Origin: Legionellaceae bacterium UBA2794
GTDB lineage: Bacteria; Pseudomonadota; Gammaproteobacteria; Legionellales; Legionellaceae
DNA: 14,405 nt
Reading direction: 5' to 3'
Assembly (NCBI GenBank): GCA_002352055.1
Contig: DEHS01000111.1
Location: forward strand, 335 to 14,739
The translations under genes were made by a program, and so were the position numbers. Below, in pieces: positions 12,879 to 14,405 of this stretch (within the stretch, counting starts at the first letter, position 1; every line of letters begins with the position of its first letter). The notes beneath the pieces were generated by a model. That model was not told the origin of the DNA. It ran no database searches and saw only the letters and a program-made list of their open reading frames with translations.

Positions 12879-14072
12879 TCATCCAAACACAATTGCTGAA
12901 ATCATTAGATTCCCATGCCGGTTTTCTCCTCCAAACAAACATCCTTGCTCACCAAAAGTAAACATTCCCAAAAATGGTTCAGAAGGTAACTCTGCATAAA
13001 CCATGCTTACAACATCCTCAATCTGATCTTCAAGAGCTAAAAAACAGCCTGCGCAATATATAATTAAAGCTCCTTTAGGTTTATCAAGATGATGCGAGCT
13101 GTAATTTTCCTTAGCTAAATGAATAACTCGCTTGACTCGGGTTTTTAAACTATTGACTGTTCCCTCCATAAAAACGACTGAATCATTTTCACAAAAGGTT
13201 GTAAAAAAACTCATCGAGCCATCAGCAAAAATCTGGTTAGGATGAGATAAATTATAATAGGGGATAGTGCCAATCGTCCCAACTGCTCGTCCCAATGGGT
13301 TGAGTGTTGAAGCTGCCAGAATGTTGCTATCGCTTCCTAAACTTTTGGTAATAAGTCCTCCAGACCATTGATTGTAGATTTCTGCTGCGGGCTTATCATC
13401 AATAGTCCGCACAATGCGGCCTTCTACTTTGGTAATAATTCCATTATGTTCTGTAGGCATGTAACCATTATGAAATGCATAACCTATAGGTTTAGAACTG
13501 TATATTACGGCTATCGTTATTCCATTATAAAATATTTGTGTACCACAAAATTGCTGCCATTTGCCTGAAATGGAATTATCTGCTGAAGAGCCCCCAAAAA
13601 TGGGAACATCTGTTCCCACCACGCTCATTATCCCGTCAATTAAAGCCTCTTCATGACCCGGAGCACTCGTCATTAAAATGATGGACGGTATTTCACCTGG
13701 CCTGCCGGAATCATTCAATGCCCTACTTATAACCTCTGCCCCATCGTTAAATGGGTTATCACTTAATGAGAGGCCTGCAATTCCAAAGCACCCATTGTCA
13801 TCTTTAAAACCAAGTAAACCTAAAGCAACCTGACGCTCACTGCAATACCCACCCTTTTCGGTAAAAAGGCCGATACAACTAGTTCCTCCCATAATTTTAG
13901 GTGCATCGAGAATTCTATTTAATTCATTTAAAATCACTTGATTATTATAATTAATGGTTGCCACCATAAATACAAAAGAAGGGGAAGGTAATGCTTGAAC
14001 TAATTGATTACAGGCCTCGAGAACAGCTTCCTGTTCGTTGGGTTTCTTCGAGCAGCCTGTTGCTATCTCCAT
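12879..14072 (-). CDS. nosP: FIST-domain sensor protein, NosP-like
   Basis: This is a 397-residue cytosolic protein with FIST N-terminal (about 30-215) and FIST C-terminal (about 220-375) sensory domains. NosP proteins of this family bind haem and sense nitric oxide, then control a co-encoded histidine kinase. FIST hallmarks are FMVATINYN, APKIMGGTSCIGLFTEKG (about 57-74), PIFGGSSADN (157-166), IGYAFHNGYMPTEHNGIITK with His201 and His209, and the C-terminal CAGC (340-343) with FGEQG (373-377). The haem ligand cannot be assigned here; His201 is a candidate. It is the first gene of the operon. ATG 14072 has AGGGA 10 nt upstream and GAGG only 2 nt upstream. NO sensing is inferred from gene order shared with L. 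pneumophila Lpg0279. Other FIST proteins are thought to bind small molecules such as amino acids. Confidence 0.88.
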   Translation of the reverse strand: MEIATGCSKKPNEQEAVLEACNQLVQALPSPSFVFMVATINYNNQVILNELNRILDAPKIMGGTSCIGLFTEKGGYCSERQVALGLLGFKDDNGCFGIAGLSLSDNPFNDGAEVISRALNDSGRPGEIPSIILMTSAPGHEEALIDGIMSVVGTDVPIFGGSSADNSISGKWQQFCGTQIFYNGITIAVIYSSKPIGYAFHNGYMPTEHNGIITKVEGRIVRTIDDKPAAEIYNQWSGGLITKSLGSDSNILAASTLNPLGRAVGTIGTIPYYNLSHPNQIFADGSMSFFTTFCENDSVVFMEGTVNSLKTRVKRVIHLAKENYSSHHLDKPKGALIIYCAGCFLALEDQIEDVVSMVYAELPSEPFLGMFTFGEQGCLFGGENRHGNLMISAIVFG

Positions 14073-14108
14073 ATCCTCAATGTCCCTAAAAGATGTATTA
14101 ACTTTATA

Positions 14109-14114
14109 ATTATA
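14109..14114 (-). promoter_or_regulatory. Possible -10 box of the FIST/kinase/c-di-GMP operon
   Basis: On the minus strand a perfect TATAAT lies 37 bp upstream of the FIST start codon, in the only gap before the preceding gene. No good -35 hexamer sits at 16-18 bp, so the promoter may need an activator, or the operon may be read from further upstream. Confidence 0.35.
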
Positions 14115-14145
14115 GACAAATATATGAACCGTATTTCTTCTAAAC

Positions 14146-14405
14146 TTAAGGCTTTAATGTATTTCTATTAATTTCCTTGGTTTTTTCTTCCTGATTAATA
14201 AAAGAAACTCGAGTTTGCTGGCTAAAAAATAAAAGCCGTTTTGTCTGTAACTCTTTAGTCGCGGGAAACTCATCTTTTTGTTGAATAGAAAATAAATAGA
14301 GGTACTTACTTGCCTGAATTGAGGTTATTTTTTCCATTAATTGAGCAACGATTGCCTGTGATGCATCAATTTGCACTTTGCAATGAAGTCCATTAAATAA
14401 AATCT
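14146..14405 (-). CDS. C-terminal part of an unrecognised protein (5' end outside the window)
   Basis: On the minus strand a frame enters from the right edge without a stop and ends at TAA 14148-14146, giving about 85 residues. The visible part starts with ILFNGLHCKVQIDASQAIV, continues as a helical segment (QLMEKITSIQASKYLYLFS), and ends in a polar Lys/Thr/Asn-rich tail. There is no in-frame Met with a ribosome site at a sensible place, so it is most likely the 3' end of a longer gene. It ends 73 bp before the FIST gene on the same strand and could be the preceding operon member. I recognise no domain. A chance open frame is also possible. Confidence 0.5.
   Translation of the reverse strand, partial: ILFNGLHCKVQIDASQAIVAQLMEKITSIQASKYLYLFSIQQKDEFPATKELQTKRLLFFSQQTRVSFINQEEKTKEINRNTLKP

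Overview
The window reads as a Legionella-like gammaproteobacterial chromosome segment. It is AT-rich, and it has the conserved ffs-dnaX-ybaB-recR block and a phasin gene. It also carries a FIST protein / soluble histidine kinase / REC-PAS-GGDEF-EAL operon whose layout matches the NosP-kinase-diguanylate cyclase system described in Legionella pneumophila. The genus is inferred from gene content and recall, not from a database search.

Layout. The left edge (1-15, minus strand) holds the first bases of a 16S rRNA gene that runs out of the window. Its leader, boxA-like element and a strong rrn-type promoter occupy about 16-180. After an AT-rich, gene-free stretch, the plus strand carries 4.5S SRP RNA (573-685), dnaX, ybaB, recR and an exported DUF547 protein. 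These genes are tightly packed: 18 bp separates ffs from dnaX, 7 bp separates ybaB from recR, and recR overlaps the DUF547 gene. They are very likely co-transcribed.

The middle (4254-9059) is a set of single genes. They are a 482-residue minus-strand protein I do not recognise, an OmpR-type regulator whose receiver lacks the phospho-acceptor aspartate, a phasin with a histone-like basic tail, a membrane-anchored alpha/beta hydrolase, and a HAD-fold protein. A clear bidirectional hairpin terminator separates the regulator from the phasin.

The right part (9193-14072, minus strand) is a three-gene operon, transcribed right to left. A FIST-domain sensor (NosP-like) is followed 3 bp later by a GAF-type soluble histidine kinase. 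The kinase gene overlaps by 4 bp a protein with REC, PAS, GGDEF and EAL domains. The predicted circuit is ligand (probably NO bound to haem) to FIST protein, to kinase, to phosphorylated receiver, to a change in c-di-GMP synthesis or breakdown. A 5'-truncated unknown coding region occupies the right edge.

The points most worth a second look are an A8 slippery run in dnaX placed to make a 379-residue gamma form, the aspartate-less response regulator, the DUF547 protein that has lost both signature cysteines, and the complete FIST/kinase/c-di-GMP operon. I found no CRISPR array, tRNA, insertion sequence or phage module.
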